From Methylovirgula sp. (GTDB lineage: Bacteria > Pseudomonadota > Alphaproteobacteria > Rhizobiales > Beijerinckiaceae), in NCBI GenBank assembly GCA_030040215.1, contig JASHUD010000108.1, positions 1-20,628 of the forward strand: a DNA stretch of 20,628 nt. The letters are read 5' to 3'. Within the stretch, counting starts at the first letter, position 1. Each line of letters starts with the position of its first letter. Below, in pieces: positions 1 through 7,365 of this stretch. The notes beneath the pieces were generated by a model, which did no database searches, had not been told where the DNA came from, and worked only from the letters and a program-made list of their open reading frames with translations. The position numbers were made by a program, and so were the translations under genes.

Positions 1-563
1 GCATTCTCCTCGCCACTTAGCCCAATCGCTTCCATCACTCCGTCCAGCACCTTGCGATTGTTCACTTTGATGACGTACTGATCCTTCAAGCCCAACCGCT
101 CCAGCGTATCGGCCGCCATCATGCAGAGTTCGGCGTCGGCCGCGACCGACTTCGTGCCGACCGTATCGGCGTCGAACTGCATGAACTGCCGATAGCGTCC
201 GGGCCCCGGCTTCTCGTTGCGGAACACAGGGCCGACGCGATAGCTGCGATAAGGCTTCGGCAGGCGATCGAAGTTTTCCGCGACATAGCGGGCGAGCGGC
301 GCGGTGAGGTCGTAGCGCAGCGAAAGCCATTGCTCGTCGTCGTCCTGGAACGAAAACACGCCTTCGTTCGGCCGGTCCTGGTCCGGCAAAAATTTGCCGA
401 GCGCGTCGGTATATTCGATGAGCGGCGTCTCGACCGCCTCGAATCCGTAAAGCTCGTAGGACTTCTTGATCTCGGCGAGCATTTTATCGGTCGCGGCGAT
501 GTCGGCCGGGCTGAGATCGACGAAACCGCGCGGCAGCTTCGCCCTTTTCTTCGGATCGCTCAT
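1..563 (-). CDS. hisS: Histidyl-tRNA synthetase (N-terminal part; 3' end outside window)
   Basis: Class II aminoacyl-tRNA synthetase that charges tRNA-His with histidine in the cytoplasm. About 187 N-terminal residues are visible and the frame is open to the window edge, so the catalytic core's second half and the anticodon-binding domain are missing here. The protein starts MSDPKKRAKLPRGFVDLSP, the usual 'PRG..D' opening of HisS. It continues with YDLTAPLARYVAEN and then the motif 2 region FRNEKPGPGRYRQFMQFDAD, which binds ATP and the acceptor end. The ATG is preceded by AGAGGA at a 7-nt spacing, which supports this start. It lies 133 nt downstream of the molybdoprotein gene on the same strand; I see no clear promoter or terminator between them, so separate transcription is likely but unproven. 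The family identification is very secure. Confidence 0.96.
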   Translation of the reverse strand, partial: MSDPKKRAKLPRGFVDLSPADIAATDKMLAEIKKSYELYGFEAVETPLIEYTDALGKFLPDQDRPNEGVFSFQDDDEQWLSLRYDLTAPLARYVAENFDRLPKPYRSYRVGPVFRNEKPGPGRYRQFMQFDADTVGTKSVAADAELCMMAADTLERLGLKDQYVIKVNNRKVLDGVMEAIGLSGEEN

Positions 564-696
564 CGGAAATCCTCTCGCCCGCTTCTACGGGTGGTGCACG
601 GATCGGGCAAGGGCAAGGGCCTTGGAGCCGCCGCATTCGCCGCCGATATGCACATCCGGCAGCGGCGGCATAGACGATTTCTGAAGCTTGGCGAGT

Positions 697-1527
697 CTAA
701 GTGCCGGCGTACCACTCGTAGCCGAGGTCTTCCCAATAGCCGCCGTTGCCGCCGCCCATCTGCGCGAACGAGGCAACGAGTTCGATCCGCATCACGTATT
801 TCGCCATCTTATAGCCGAGCTGGCGGCCGAGACGCAGGCGCAGCGGCGCGCCGTAGGCAATCGGCAGCGTTTGCCCGTTCAGCTCGTAGGCGAGCAGCGT
901 CTGCGGATGGTAGGCATCGACGAAGTCGATGCTTTCGTAGTAGGGCACGCCGCCTGAATCCGCCGAGTCGGATTCGCCCGGCTCGAAGTCGTCAGGCGCG
1001 CCGTCTTGAAGCCTGTCGGCACAATGGAAGACGACGAACTTCGCCTGCGGCTTGACGCCGGCGCGGTTGAGCACTTCGGAAAGCGGCGTGCCGGTCCATT
1101 TGCCGATGCAGCTCCAGCCTTCGACGCAATCGTGCCGCGTGATCTGCGTGCTGGCGGGTAGGGCGCGCAGCTCGGCGAGCGAAAGCTGCATGGGCCTTTC
1201 GACCAGGCCGCCGACCATCAGCCGCCAATCGGCGAAATCGCCGGCGGCGAGTTTGCGGTAGGCCGGATCCGACGGGCTCGTCGAGCCGTTGGCGCGAAAC
1301 TGCGGAGCGATGTCGCTTTCCGCATATTCCGGCGCAAGCTTGTCGCGCGGCAGAATGAGGCGCTGGGCGCGATAGGTGAGCGCCGAGGCTTTGTCGATGA
1401 GGGAGAGAATGCGCGGATTCTCCGATACCGCGTCGTCGCATCCGGCAAGCAGCAGCGAGCCGGCGCCGATCGCGCCAAACCGCAACAGCGCACGGCGCGA
1501 GACGGGAAGCTTGCGCTCAGAGATCAT
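697..1527 (-). CDS. Sulfite oxidase-family molybdopterin-dependent oxidoreductase, probable lipoprotein
   Basis: A 276-residue protein with the oxidoreductase molybdopterin-binding fold of the sulfite oxidase / MsrP (YedY) family. The motif RHDCVEGWSCIGKWTG holds Cys134, the expected molybdenum ligand; Cys140 lies close by. The N-terminus carries a twin-arginine-like SRRALL followed by a hydrophobic stretch and a lipobox, LLAGC, with Cys30 as the acylation site, so I infer Tat export and membrane anchoring. Asp31 at lipoprotein position +2 would favour retention in the inner membrane by the E. coli rule. I chose ATG 1527 because GAGGAG lies 7 nt upstream; an in-frame ATG at 1548 lacks a good ribosome site. 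The start overlaps the 3' end of the cytochrome b gene by 11 nt, implying translational coupling and that the cytochrome exchanges electrons with this subunit. The substrate cannot be told from sequence; sulfite, sulfoxides and methionine sulfoxide are all possible. Confidence 0.88.
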   Translation of the reverse strand: MISERKLPVSRRALLRFGAIGAGSLLLAGCDDAVSENPRILSLIDKASALTYRAQRLILPRDKLAPEYAESDIAPQFRANGSTSPSDPAYRKLAAGDFADWRLMVGGLVERPMQLSLAELRALPASTQITRHDCVEGWSCIGKWTGTPLSEVLNRAGVKPQAKFVVFHCADRLQDGAPDDFEPGESDSADSGGVPYYESIDFVDAYHPQTLLAYELNGQTLPIAYGAPLRLRLGRQLGYKMAKYVMRIELVASFAQMGGGNGGYWEDLGYEWYAGT

Positions 1528-2350
1528 GCGCCTGCTCCTCGACGACATAGCGCCCGGTGATCATCGAACGCAGATTGTTGAAGACGCCGGAAATGAGCAC
1601 CATGACAAGGTGCACGAAGAGGAAGAGAACCAGGAACATCGCAGTGATGAAATGGATCGAGCGCGCCGATTGCCGGCCGCCGAAGACTTCGAGAAGCCAG
1701 GGAAACGCGGCGTCCATCGCCGGCGACATGGTGAGCCCGGTCAGCACCATCAACGGCAGGGCGACCAGCGCGGCCGAGATATAGGCGAGCTTTTGCAGGA
1801 CGTTGTAGCGGCGCTCGTGCGCGAACTTGAGCTGCACATGATCGAAGATCGAGCGCGGGATGTGGCGAATGTCCGCCCACGACGGGAGAAGATCGCGTGT
1901 GAAGTGCCGGCTGAGCACGCCGGACAGCAGATAGATCGTGCCGTTGATCACGAATAGCCAGGCGAGGAAGAAATGCCAGCGCCGGCCGGTTGCTAGATCC
2001 TGCTCGCCCGGCCAGGTCACAAATCGCGGAAAGCCGCGCTCCACGGGCTCGCCACTCTCGTCATAGGAAACCCCCAGCCAGCCCGTGGTATCGAAGGAAT
2101 GACCGGCGATCGAGGTCATGCCGCGGGCGGGATTGTCGTTTGCGGCTCCCATGACCAGGAACGGATGCGTAAAATTGGACTGCTGGCCGAAATATAGCGC
2201 CGGATGGGCATTAAAAATCTGCAGGCCGCTCATCAGCAAAAAGACCCAGACGAGCGCATTCACCCAATGCGTGATCCGCACGATAAGCCCATGCCGGCGC
2301 ACAGCAACGCGCTTGCCCATGGCGTGGCTTTGCAGAGCGAACCCCGACAT
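1517..2350 (-). CDS. Cytochrome b (b561 / hydrogenase cytochrome b-like) membrane subunit
   Basis: A 277-residue integral membrane protein of the di-heme cytochrome b family (related to the b subunits of Ni,Fe-hydrogenases, formate dehydrogenases and thiosulfate reductases). Four hydrophobic helices are visible, with histidines placed to bind heme: RITHWVNALVW at the first helix, RRWHFFLAWLF at the second, SIHFITAMF entering the last and FVHLVMVL within it. A polar segment with a WPGEQDLATG stretch separates helices one and two. ATG 2350 is preferred because GGGAG sits 7 nt upstream; ATG 2371 in the same frame lacks a convincing ribosome site. The gene overlaps the downstream molybdoprotein gene by 11 nt. 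By analogy with similar pairs it should pass electrons between the quinone pool and the periplasmic molybdoenzyme; this direction and partner are inferred. Confidence 0.87.
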   Translation of the reverse strand: MSGFALQSHAMGKRVAVRRHGLIVRITHWVNALVWVFLLMSGLQIFNAHPALYFGQQSNFTHPFLVMGAANDNPARGMTSIAGHSFDTTGWLGVSYDESGEPVERGFPRFVTWPGEQDLATGRRWHFFLAWLFVINGTIYLLSGVLSRHFTRDLLPSWADIRHIPRSIFDHVQLKFAHERRYNVLQKLAYISAALVALPLMVLTGLTMSPAMDAAFPWLLEVFGGRQSARSIHFITAMFLVLFLFVHLVMVLISGVFNNLRSMITGRYVVEEQAHDL

Positions 2351-2471
2351 CTTGATCTCCCGCCGACTCATTCTCTAATACGGCGGCCGAACGACAAATG
2401 TTTCTTTTTCCGCGGGAATCGACGAAATTCTTAGGAATCACAGCACGCTCATCATATTCGTCAGCTTAACC

Positions 2472-2496
2472 GGAACGATTCAAGCACAATTCCGTT
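2472..2496 (+). promoter_or_regulatory. Candidate EcfG (general stress sigma factor) promoter for the trehalose operon
   Basis: GGAAC at 2472-2476 and CGTT at 2493-2496 are separated by exactly 16 nt. This matches the alphaproteobacterial EcfG/sigma-T consensus GGAAC-N16/17-CGTT. It points toward otsB, whose start lies about 140 nt downstream, and trehalose synthesis genes are known members of EcfG regulons. The match is seen directly; use of the site is inferred. Confidence 0.72.
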
Positions 2497-2636
2497 ATCC
2501 TCCGCACCGACTGCGTCCAGCCCGAACGACAGCTTTTGTAACAAGTTGATCGAAATTGGATTTTGACGCCTGATCGATGTATGTCGGCGCGACCGGCTGC
2601 GCTTCGATGCGGTTTCGGACCTCTGGAGATTGGACG

Positions 2637-3386
2637 ATGGTGGACGCGGCGTTCCGGCCTGGCCGCGGCACGACGATGCCGCCTGCGCCGCAACGAGATT
2701 GGGCGCTTTTTCTGGATCTCGACGGGACGCTGCTCGACATTGCCGCGACGCCTGGCGCCGTGGTCGTGCCGCGCGATCTCGTCAGCGACCTTGAGGCCGC
2801 CGCGGCCGCGCTTGACGGCGCGCTCGCCATTGTCAGCGGCCGCGATCTTCACGACATCGATCAGTTGCTTGCCCCCCTTCATCTTCCGGCCGCCGGCGAA
2901 CACGGCGCAGTCGTACGCCTGCCAAGCGGCCGGCGCGACGAGGTCGCAACCAGAGTTCCGAAAGATTGGATCGAAGTGTTGCTGCAGTTGCAGGAGACCT
3001 GCCCCGGCGTGCTGACGGAACCCAAAGCCCACAACGTCGTCGCACATTTTCGCAATGCCTCGGCGCACGAGGCGACCGTGCGGCGGGTCGCTTCCGAGCT
3101 CGCCTCTCGCGATCCCGGCAATTTTGAATTGCTCGAAGCCAAGATGGCGGTCGAAATCCGGCCGCGCACGGTGACCAAAGCGCGCGCCGTCGACTGTCTG
3201 ATGAAGGTCGAGCCCTTCGTCGGCCGTGTGCCGGTATTCGTCGGCGACGATGCGACCGATCATGACGGTTTCGGTGCCGCGGTGCAGCACGGTGGAATCG
3301 CCCTCGACGTCGCGCACGCCTTCGCCGGGCGCCCCAACCAAGTGCGCGCCTGGCTCAAACGCATCGCGGAGGTCGCGGCGCCATGA
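2637..3386 (+). CDS. otsB: Trehalose-6-phosphate phosphatase
   Basis: HAD-superfamily phosphatase that removes phosphate from trehalose 6-phosphate to give trehalose, the last step of the OtsA-OtsB pathway in the cytoplasm. The 249-residue protein shows the HAD motifs in order: FLDLDGTLLD with nucleophile Asp27 and acid Asp29, IVSGRDL for motif II, the VTKARAV lysine for motif III, and VFVGDDATDHDGF (Asp204-Asp205) for motif IV, a form typical of OtsB. Length fits the family. ATG 2637 has GGAG 8 nt upstream and is preferred; ATG 2577 would add 20 residues before the conserved region. The stop overlaps the glycosidase start by 4 nt (ATGA). It is the first gene of the operon behind a probable EcfG promoter, suggesting induction by osmotic, desiccation or stationary-phase stress. 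Confidence 0.95.
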   Translation: MVDAAFRPGRGTTMPPAPQRDWALFLDLDGTLLDIAATPGAVVVPRDLVSDLEAAAAALDGALAIVSGRDLHDIDQLLAPLHLPAAGEHGAVVRLPSGRRDEVATRVPKDWIEVLLQLQETCPGVLTEPKAHNVVAHFRNASAHEATVRRVASELASRDPGNFELLEAKMAVEIRPRTVTKARAVDCLMKVEPFVGRVPVFVGDDATDHDGFGAAVQHGGIALDVAHAFAGRPNQVRAWLKRIAEVAAP

Positions 3387-5170
3387 CACTCGACCTCGCG
3401 GCGATCGGCAATTGCGCGGTTGCGAGTCTGATCGATCGCAACGCGCGCCACAACTGGTTTTGCTTTCCGCGGCTCGACGACGACCCGGTGTTCTGCGCGC
3501 TCGTCGACGGCGCCGATCCAACCCGTGGCTTCATGGACGTCGTGGTGCGCGACGCCGTCGCATCGAACCAGCGCTATCTGCCCAACACGGCGGTGCTGGA
3601 GACGACGATCACCGACCGCAACGGCGGACAAGTGCGGATTATCGATTTCGCGCCGCGCTTCCTGCGTTACGGGCGCAGCTTTCGCCCGCCGATGCTGGTA
3701 CGGCGCATCGAGCCGCTCGCCAAGCGCGTGCGGCTCGCGGTGCGCATCCGGCCGGTCTTCAACTACGGGGCGGAGAAACCCTCGGTGAGCGTCGGCAGCA
3801 ATCACCTGCGCTACAGTGGGCCGCAGACCACGTTGCGCGTCACCGCCGACATGGCGACCGCCTACATTTACGAGGAATCCGAGTTCGCGCTCGACCGACC
3901 GGTCAACTTGTTCGTCGGGGCGGATGAATCCGTGCCCGAGAACCCCGACGCGCTCGCCCAAAGCTTTCTCGCCCAAACGATCGAAGATTGGCGCACTTGG
4001 GTGCGCGGCCTCTCGGTGCCGTTCGAATGGCAGGCCGAGGTTATCCGCTCGGCGATCACGCTCAAGCTGTGCAGTTGCGAGGATACAGGCGCGATCGTTG
4101 CCGCGCTGACCACCTCGATTCCCGAGGCGCCAAACTCGTCGCGCAACTGGGATTATCGTTTTTGTTGGCTGCGCGATGCTTTTTTCACGGTCGGCGCGTT
4201 GAACCGGCTCGGCGCCACCCGAACCATGGAGAATTTCATCCGCTTCGTGATCGATGCCGTATTGCGCGAAGACGATGCCCTGATCGCGCCGCTCTATCCG
4301 ATTTCGGCGGCGGTAAATTCCGCCGAGCGGCTGGCGCCGGCGCTGCGCGGCTATCGGGAGATGGGGCCGGTGCGCATCGGCAATGCCGCCGTGTCGCAAG
4401 TGCAAAACGACGTCTATGGATCGATCATCCTGACCGCGGCGCAGATGTTCTGGGACGAACGCTTGACCCATACGGGCGACGCGACGCTGTACCGGCAATT
4501 GCGCAGTATGGGACGGCTCGCAGGGCGCTGCGTCGTGACGCCCGACGCCGGACCCTGGGAATACCGCGGCAGGGTCAACGTGCATACCTATTCGGCGGCG
4601 ATGTGCTGGGCGGCGCTGCACCGTCTGGCGTTGATCGCCGAGCGCGTCGGGGAAAGCGCCGATGCGGCCGAGTGGGACGCGCTCGCGCTCCAGCTGCGCA
4701 AGGAAATCATCGCACGCGCCACGACCGCGGGCGGATGGCTTTCCGGCGTGCTCGATGCGGAAATCGCCGACGCCACCTGCCTGCTGCTGCCGGAGATCGG
4801 GCTTTTGCCGGCCAACGATCCGCGCGTCGCCAAGACGCTCGATGTCGTCGCCAAGCGGCTGGTGCGCGACGGCTTCGTGATGCGCTACGACGAGGCGGAC
4901 GATTTCGGACATCCGGAGACGGCCTTCCTCGTCTGCACGTTTTGGTACGTCGATGCTTTGGCGCTCGCCGGGCGCCGCGAAGAAGCCCGCGAGATCTTCA
5001 AGACCGTGCTTTCCGTCCGCAACTCCGTGGGGCTGCTCGCCGAGGACGTGCTGCCGCAGTCGCGCGTACTTTGGGGGAATTTTCCGCAGGCTTATTCGCA
5101 CGTCGGTCTTATTCACTCGGCGGCGCGGTTGTCGCGCGGTTGGGAGGAGGCGCTATGGCGCGCGTCGTGA
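3383..5170 (+). CDS. Glycoside hydrolase family 15 protein (glucoamylase / trehalase-like)
   Basis: A 595-residue cytoplasmic protein (no signal peptide or membrane helix) of family GH15, inverting alpha-glucosidases that include glucoamylases and some trehalases. An N-terminal beta-rich domain (about residues 1-220) precedes the (alpha/alpha)6 barrel. Signature segments are NWDYRFCWLRDA (255-266), PWEYRG with Glu393 as likely general acid, HPETAFLVCTFW with Glu512 as likely general base, and GNFPQAYSHVGLIHSA near the C-terminus. Both catalytic acids are present, so it should be active. It overlaps otsB by 4 nt and otsA by 16 nt, so it is firmly part of the trehalose operon. GH15 genes beside otsA are known in alphaproteobacteria, but the substrate is often unproved; trehalose hydrolysis and trimming of alpha-glucan are both possible. 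A GGAGG lies 10 nt before the ATG. Confidence 0.92.
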   Translation: MTLDLAAIGNCAVASLIDRNARHNWFCFPRLDDDPVFCALVDGADPTRGFMDVVVRDAVASNQRYLPNTAVLETTITDRNGGQVRIIDFAPRFLRYGRSFRPPMLVRRIEPLAKRVRLAVRIRPVFNYGAEKPSVSVGSNHLRYSGPQTTLRVTADMATAYIYEESEFALDRPVNLFVGADESVPENPDALAQSFLAQTIEDWRTWVRGLSVPFEWQAEVIRSAITLKLCSCEDTGAIVAALTTSIPEAPNSSRNWDYRFCWLRDAFFTVGALNRLGATRTMENFIRFVIDAVLREDDALIAPLYPISAAVNSAERLAPALRGYREMGPVRIGNAAVSQVQNDVYGSIILTAAQMFWDERLTHTGDATLYRQLRSMGRLAGRCVVTPDAGPWEYRGRVNVHTYSAAMCWAALHRLALIAERVGESADAAEWDALALQLRKEIIARATTAGGWLSGVLDAEIADATCLLLPEIGLLPANDPRVAKTLDVVAKRLVRDGFVMRYDEADDFGHPETAFLVCTFWYVDALALAGRREEAREIFKTVLSVRNSVGLLAEDVLPQSRVLWGNFPQAYSHVGLIHSAARLSRGWEEALWRAS

Positions 5171-6546
5171 TCGTATCGAACCGCGTTCCGGTACCCTCCT
5201 TCCGGGGCGCGCGCGCCGGCGGGCTGACGGTGGCGCTGCACGACGTCTTCAAGAACGGCGCGTTGTGGCTCGGCTGGAGCGGCGAAATCGCCGCCGAGAC
5301 GAATACGAAAGCGAAGATCGAGCCGTCCGGCAAGTTCGATTTCGCGACCATCGATCTCTCCGAAGACGACTACAAACGCTTCTACGTCGGCTTCGCCAAT
5401 TCGGTTCTCTGGCCGCTGTTGCACTTCCAACCCGGTCTGCTCGAATTCGACCGCGAGGATTTCGAGGCCTATCTCGACGTCAACCGCACCTATGCGAAGG
5501 CATTGGTGCCGCTCCTCAAACCGACCGATCTGATCTGGGTGCACGATTATCATTTGATCCCGTTGGGCATGGCGTTGCGGGCGCTCGGCGTCAAGAACCG
5601 CATCGGTTTCTTTCTTCACGTGCCGTTCGTGCCGGCCAGCTTGTTTGCCGTGCTGCCGCCCGCCGAAGCTTTGCTGCGCATGCTCTGCACCTACGACGTA
5701 GTCGGCTTTCAGGCGCATCAGCATCTTCATGATTTCGAAGATTGCCTGTTGGGCTTCCTCAATGTCGCTCATCAACGCGGCTCGCCGATCGTCATTGACG
5801 GCCATCCGGTCCACGTGGCGGCGATGCCGATCGGCATCGATACGCGCGCCTTCGCGCGGCAGGCCAAAAAGGCGATGCAAGGCCGCGCCGCGCACCGCCT
5901 CGACGAAAGCGTGCAAGGCCGCGCGCTGATGATCGGCGTTGATCGTTTGGATTATTCGAAAGGCCTGCCCAACCGGTTCGAGGCGTTTGGACGTCTGCTC
6001 GACCGGTTCCCCGAGCATCGGCTGAAAGTCACGTATCTGCAGGTCGCGGCGCGTTCGCGCGAAGACGTGACCGAATATCAGCGCCTAAAACGCGAACTTG
6101 ATCGCCTGGCGGGCGAGATCAACGGCCGGCACGCTGAATTCGACTGGGTGCCGCTGCGTTATATGACGCGCGCCGTCACCCGCTCGAGCCTTGCCGGATT
6201 CCATCGTCAGGCGCGCGTCGGGCTCGTCACGCCGCTGCGCGACGGCATGAATCTCGTCGCCAAGGAATATATCGCCGCGCAGGATCCGGAAGATCCCGGC
6301 GTCCTCGTGTTGTCGCGCTTTGCCGGCGCAGCCGAGGAAATGACCGAGGCGATCATTATCAATCCGCACGACCCCGACGAGATCACCGAGGCGATGCATC
6401 AGGCGCTGATCATGCCGCTCGACGAGCGCAAGGCGCGTTACGAAAAGCTGTTCGAGAAGATCTGCCAGACCACGGCGGCGACCTATTGCCGCGATTTCAT
6501 CGCCGCCTTGTCGGCTGGCTCGAACGGCGGCAACCAGATCACATAA
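5155..6546 (+). CDS. otsA: Alpha,alpha-trehalose-6-phosphate synthase (UDP-forming)
   Basis: GT20 glycosyltransferase joining UDP-glucose and glucose 6-phosphate to make trehalose 6-phosphate, the substrate of the OtsB encoded two genes upstream. The 463-residue length is close to E. coli OtsA (474). Visible active-site segments are the N-terminal VIVSNRVPVP with the ARAGGL loop, VHDYHL with Asp131, FFLHVPF with His155, VDRLDYSKG with Arg264 and Lys269, TPLRDGMNLVAKEY, and SRFAGAAEEM. The start is ATG 5155, directly after a strong GGGAGGAGG with 4 nt spacing; the frame stays open far upstream, but that part is noncoding shadow of the GH15 gene. It overlaps GH15 by 16 nt, and its 3' end overlaps the convergent L,D-transpeptidase gene by 8 nt, leaving no room for an intrinsic terminator between them. 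Confidence 0.97.
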   Translation: MARVVIVSNRVPVPSFRGARAGGLTVALHDVFKNGALWLGWSGEIAAETNTKAKIEPSGKFDFATIDLSEDDYKRFYVGFANSVLWPLLHFQPGLLEFDREDFEAYLDVNRTYAKALVPLLKPTDLIWVHDYHLIPLGMALRALGVKNRIGFFLHVPFVPASLFAVLPPAEALLRMLCTYDVVGFQAHQHLHDFEDCLLGFLNVAHQRGSPIVIDGHPVHVAAMPIGIDTRAFARQAKKAMQGRAAHRLDESVQGRALMIGVDRLDYSKGLPNRFEAFGRLLDRFPEHRLKVTYLQVAARSREDVTEYQRLKRELDRLAGEINGRHAEFDWVPLRYMTRAVTRSSLAGFHRQARVGLVTPLRDGMNLVAKEYIAAQDPEDPGVLVLSRFAGAAEEMTEAIIINPHDPDEITEAMHQALIMPLDERKARYEKLFEKICQTTAATYCRDFIAALSAGSNGGNQIT

Positions 6547-7219
6547 CGACGACTTTGGTGCCAACGCGAACGCGATTGTAGAGATCGATCACGTCGTCGT
6601 TCATCATCCGGATGCACCCGGAAGACACGTTGGCGCCGATCGTCCACGGTTGGTTCGTGCCGTGGATGCGGTAGAGCGAAGAGCCAAGATAGAGCGCGCG
6701 GGCACCAAGCGGATTGTCGGGGCCGCCGGCCATATGCGTCGGCAGATCGGGGCGCCGCTTCAGCATGTCCGACGGCGGATTCCAAGCCGGCCACTCGGCC
6801 TTGCGGCTGATCGCCTTGACGCCCGCCCATTCGAATCCGGGGCGCCCGACGCCGATCCCGTAGCGCAGCGCTTTGCCGCTCTTCTCGACGAGGAACAGGA
6901 ACCGGTTCGGCGTGTCGATGATGATCGTGCCCGGCTTCTCCGGCCCGTGGTAATCGACTTCCTGGCGCAGGTAGATGGGGTCGATCGCAGACTGCGAAGC
7001 GTCGGGCTCGGCCATCGCGCTATAGGAGGACGGCGGCATCTGCGCCGCCGGATCGCCCGAGGCTTGTCGCTCGCCGACCGCCGACGTATCGGCTTCATGC
7101 GGGGCGCCGCCGGTGAGCAGAAATTCGAGGAACCCGCCGCCGTAATCGCCGGCCGCGAAAGCGGCATGCGGCGAGAAAACAAGCACCGAACCGATCAGGA
7201 GGACGAAACGCTTGGCCAT
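6539..7219 (-). CDS. L,D-transpeptidase (YkuD / ErfK-YbiS family)
   Basis: Exported cell-wall enzyme of 226 residues. An N-terminal signal peptide (MAKRFVLLIGSVLVFSPHAAFA, probable cleavage after residue 22) leads to a short low-conservation linker and a C-terminal YkuD catalytic domain from about residue 95. The active-site motif is clear: IHGTNQPWTIG with His186, then SSGCIRM with nucleophile Cys202. Such enzymes form 3-3 cross-links in peptidoglycan or attach outer-membrane proteins to it; which one applies here cannot be told. The start lacks a strong ribosome site, but the signal peptide begins exactly at this ATG. Its 3' end converges on otsA with an 8-nt overlap. It lies downstream of manC on the same strand, across a 146-nt spacer, and may have its own promoter. 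Confidence 0.93.
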   Translation of the reverse strand: MAKRFVLLIGSVLVFSPHAAFAAGDYGGGFLEFLLTGGAPHEADTSAVGERQASGDPAAQMPPSSYSAMAEPDASQSAIDPIYLRQEVDYHGPEKPGTIIIDTPNRFLFLVEKSGKALRYGIGVGRPGFEWAGVKAISRKAEWPAWNPPSDMLKRRPDLPTHMAGGPDNPLGARALYLGSSLYRIHGTNQPWTIGANVSSGCIRMMNDDVIDLYNRVRVGTKVVVM

Positions 7220-7365
7220 TTGCGCGAAACCGCCATGAATCCGAAGGATTACATGGTAAGCGAAAACGTCGCGCAGGTCTTAACAATGATCGTTTGTGGT
7301 AAGTAAAGTAATAATCTTAATTTCCGTGGTGAATGAAAAGGAAACGGAGCCACGACTCGCCGCCG
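7220..7365. other. A+T-rich spacer between manC and the L,D-transpeptidase gene
   Basis: No gene is visible. Positions about 7278-7330 are markedly richer in A and T than the surroundings, as expected for a promoter of the minus-strand transpeptidase gene. I could not assign a confident -35/-10 pair, a CtrA site (TTAA-N7-TTAA) or an EcfG site, and there is no obvious terminator hairpin behind manC. Confidence 0.4.

Noticed and set aside
3260..5116. Long minus-strand open frame of 618 codons opposite the otsB/GH15 genes
   Set aside because: It mirrors GH15 and otsB coding sequence, has no recognisable domain, and is rich in Arg/Gln/Asp/His as expected for an antisense shadow in G+C-rich DNA.
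3988..5154. Upstream extension of the otsA frame by 389 codons
   Set aside because: This part is an out-of-frame reading of the GH15 gene; the conserved OtsA N-terminus and a strong ribosome site fix the start at 5155.
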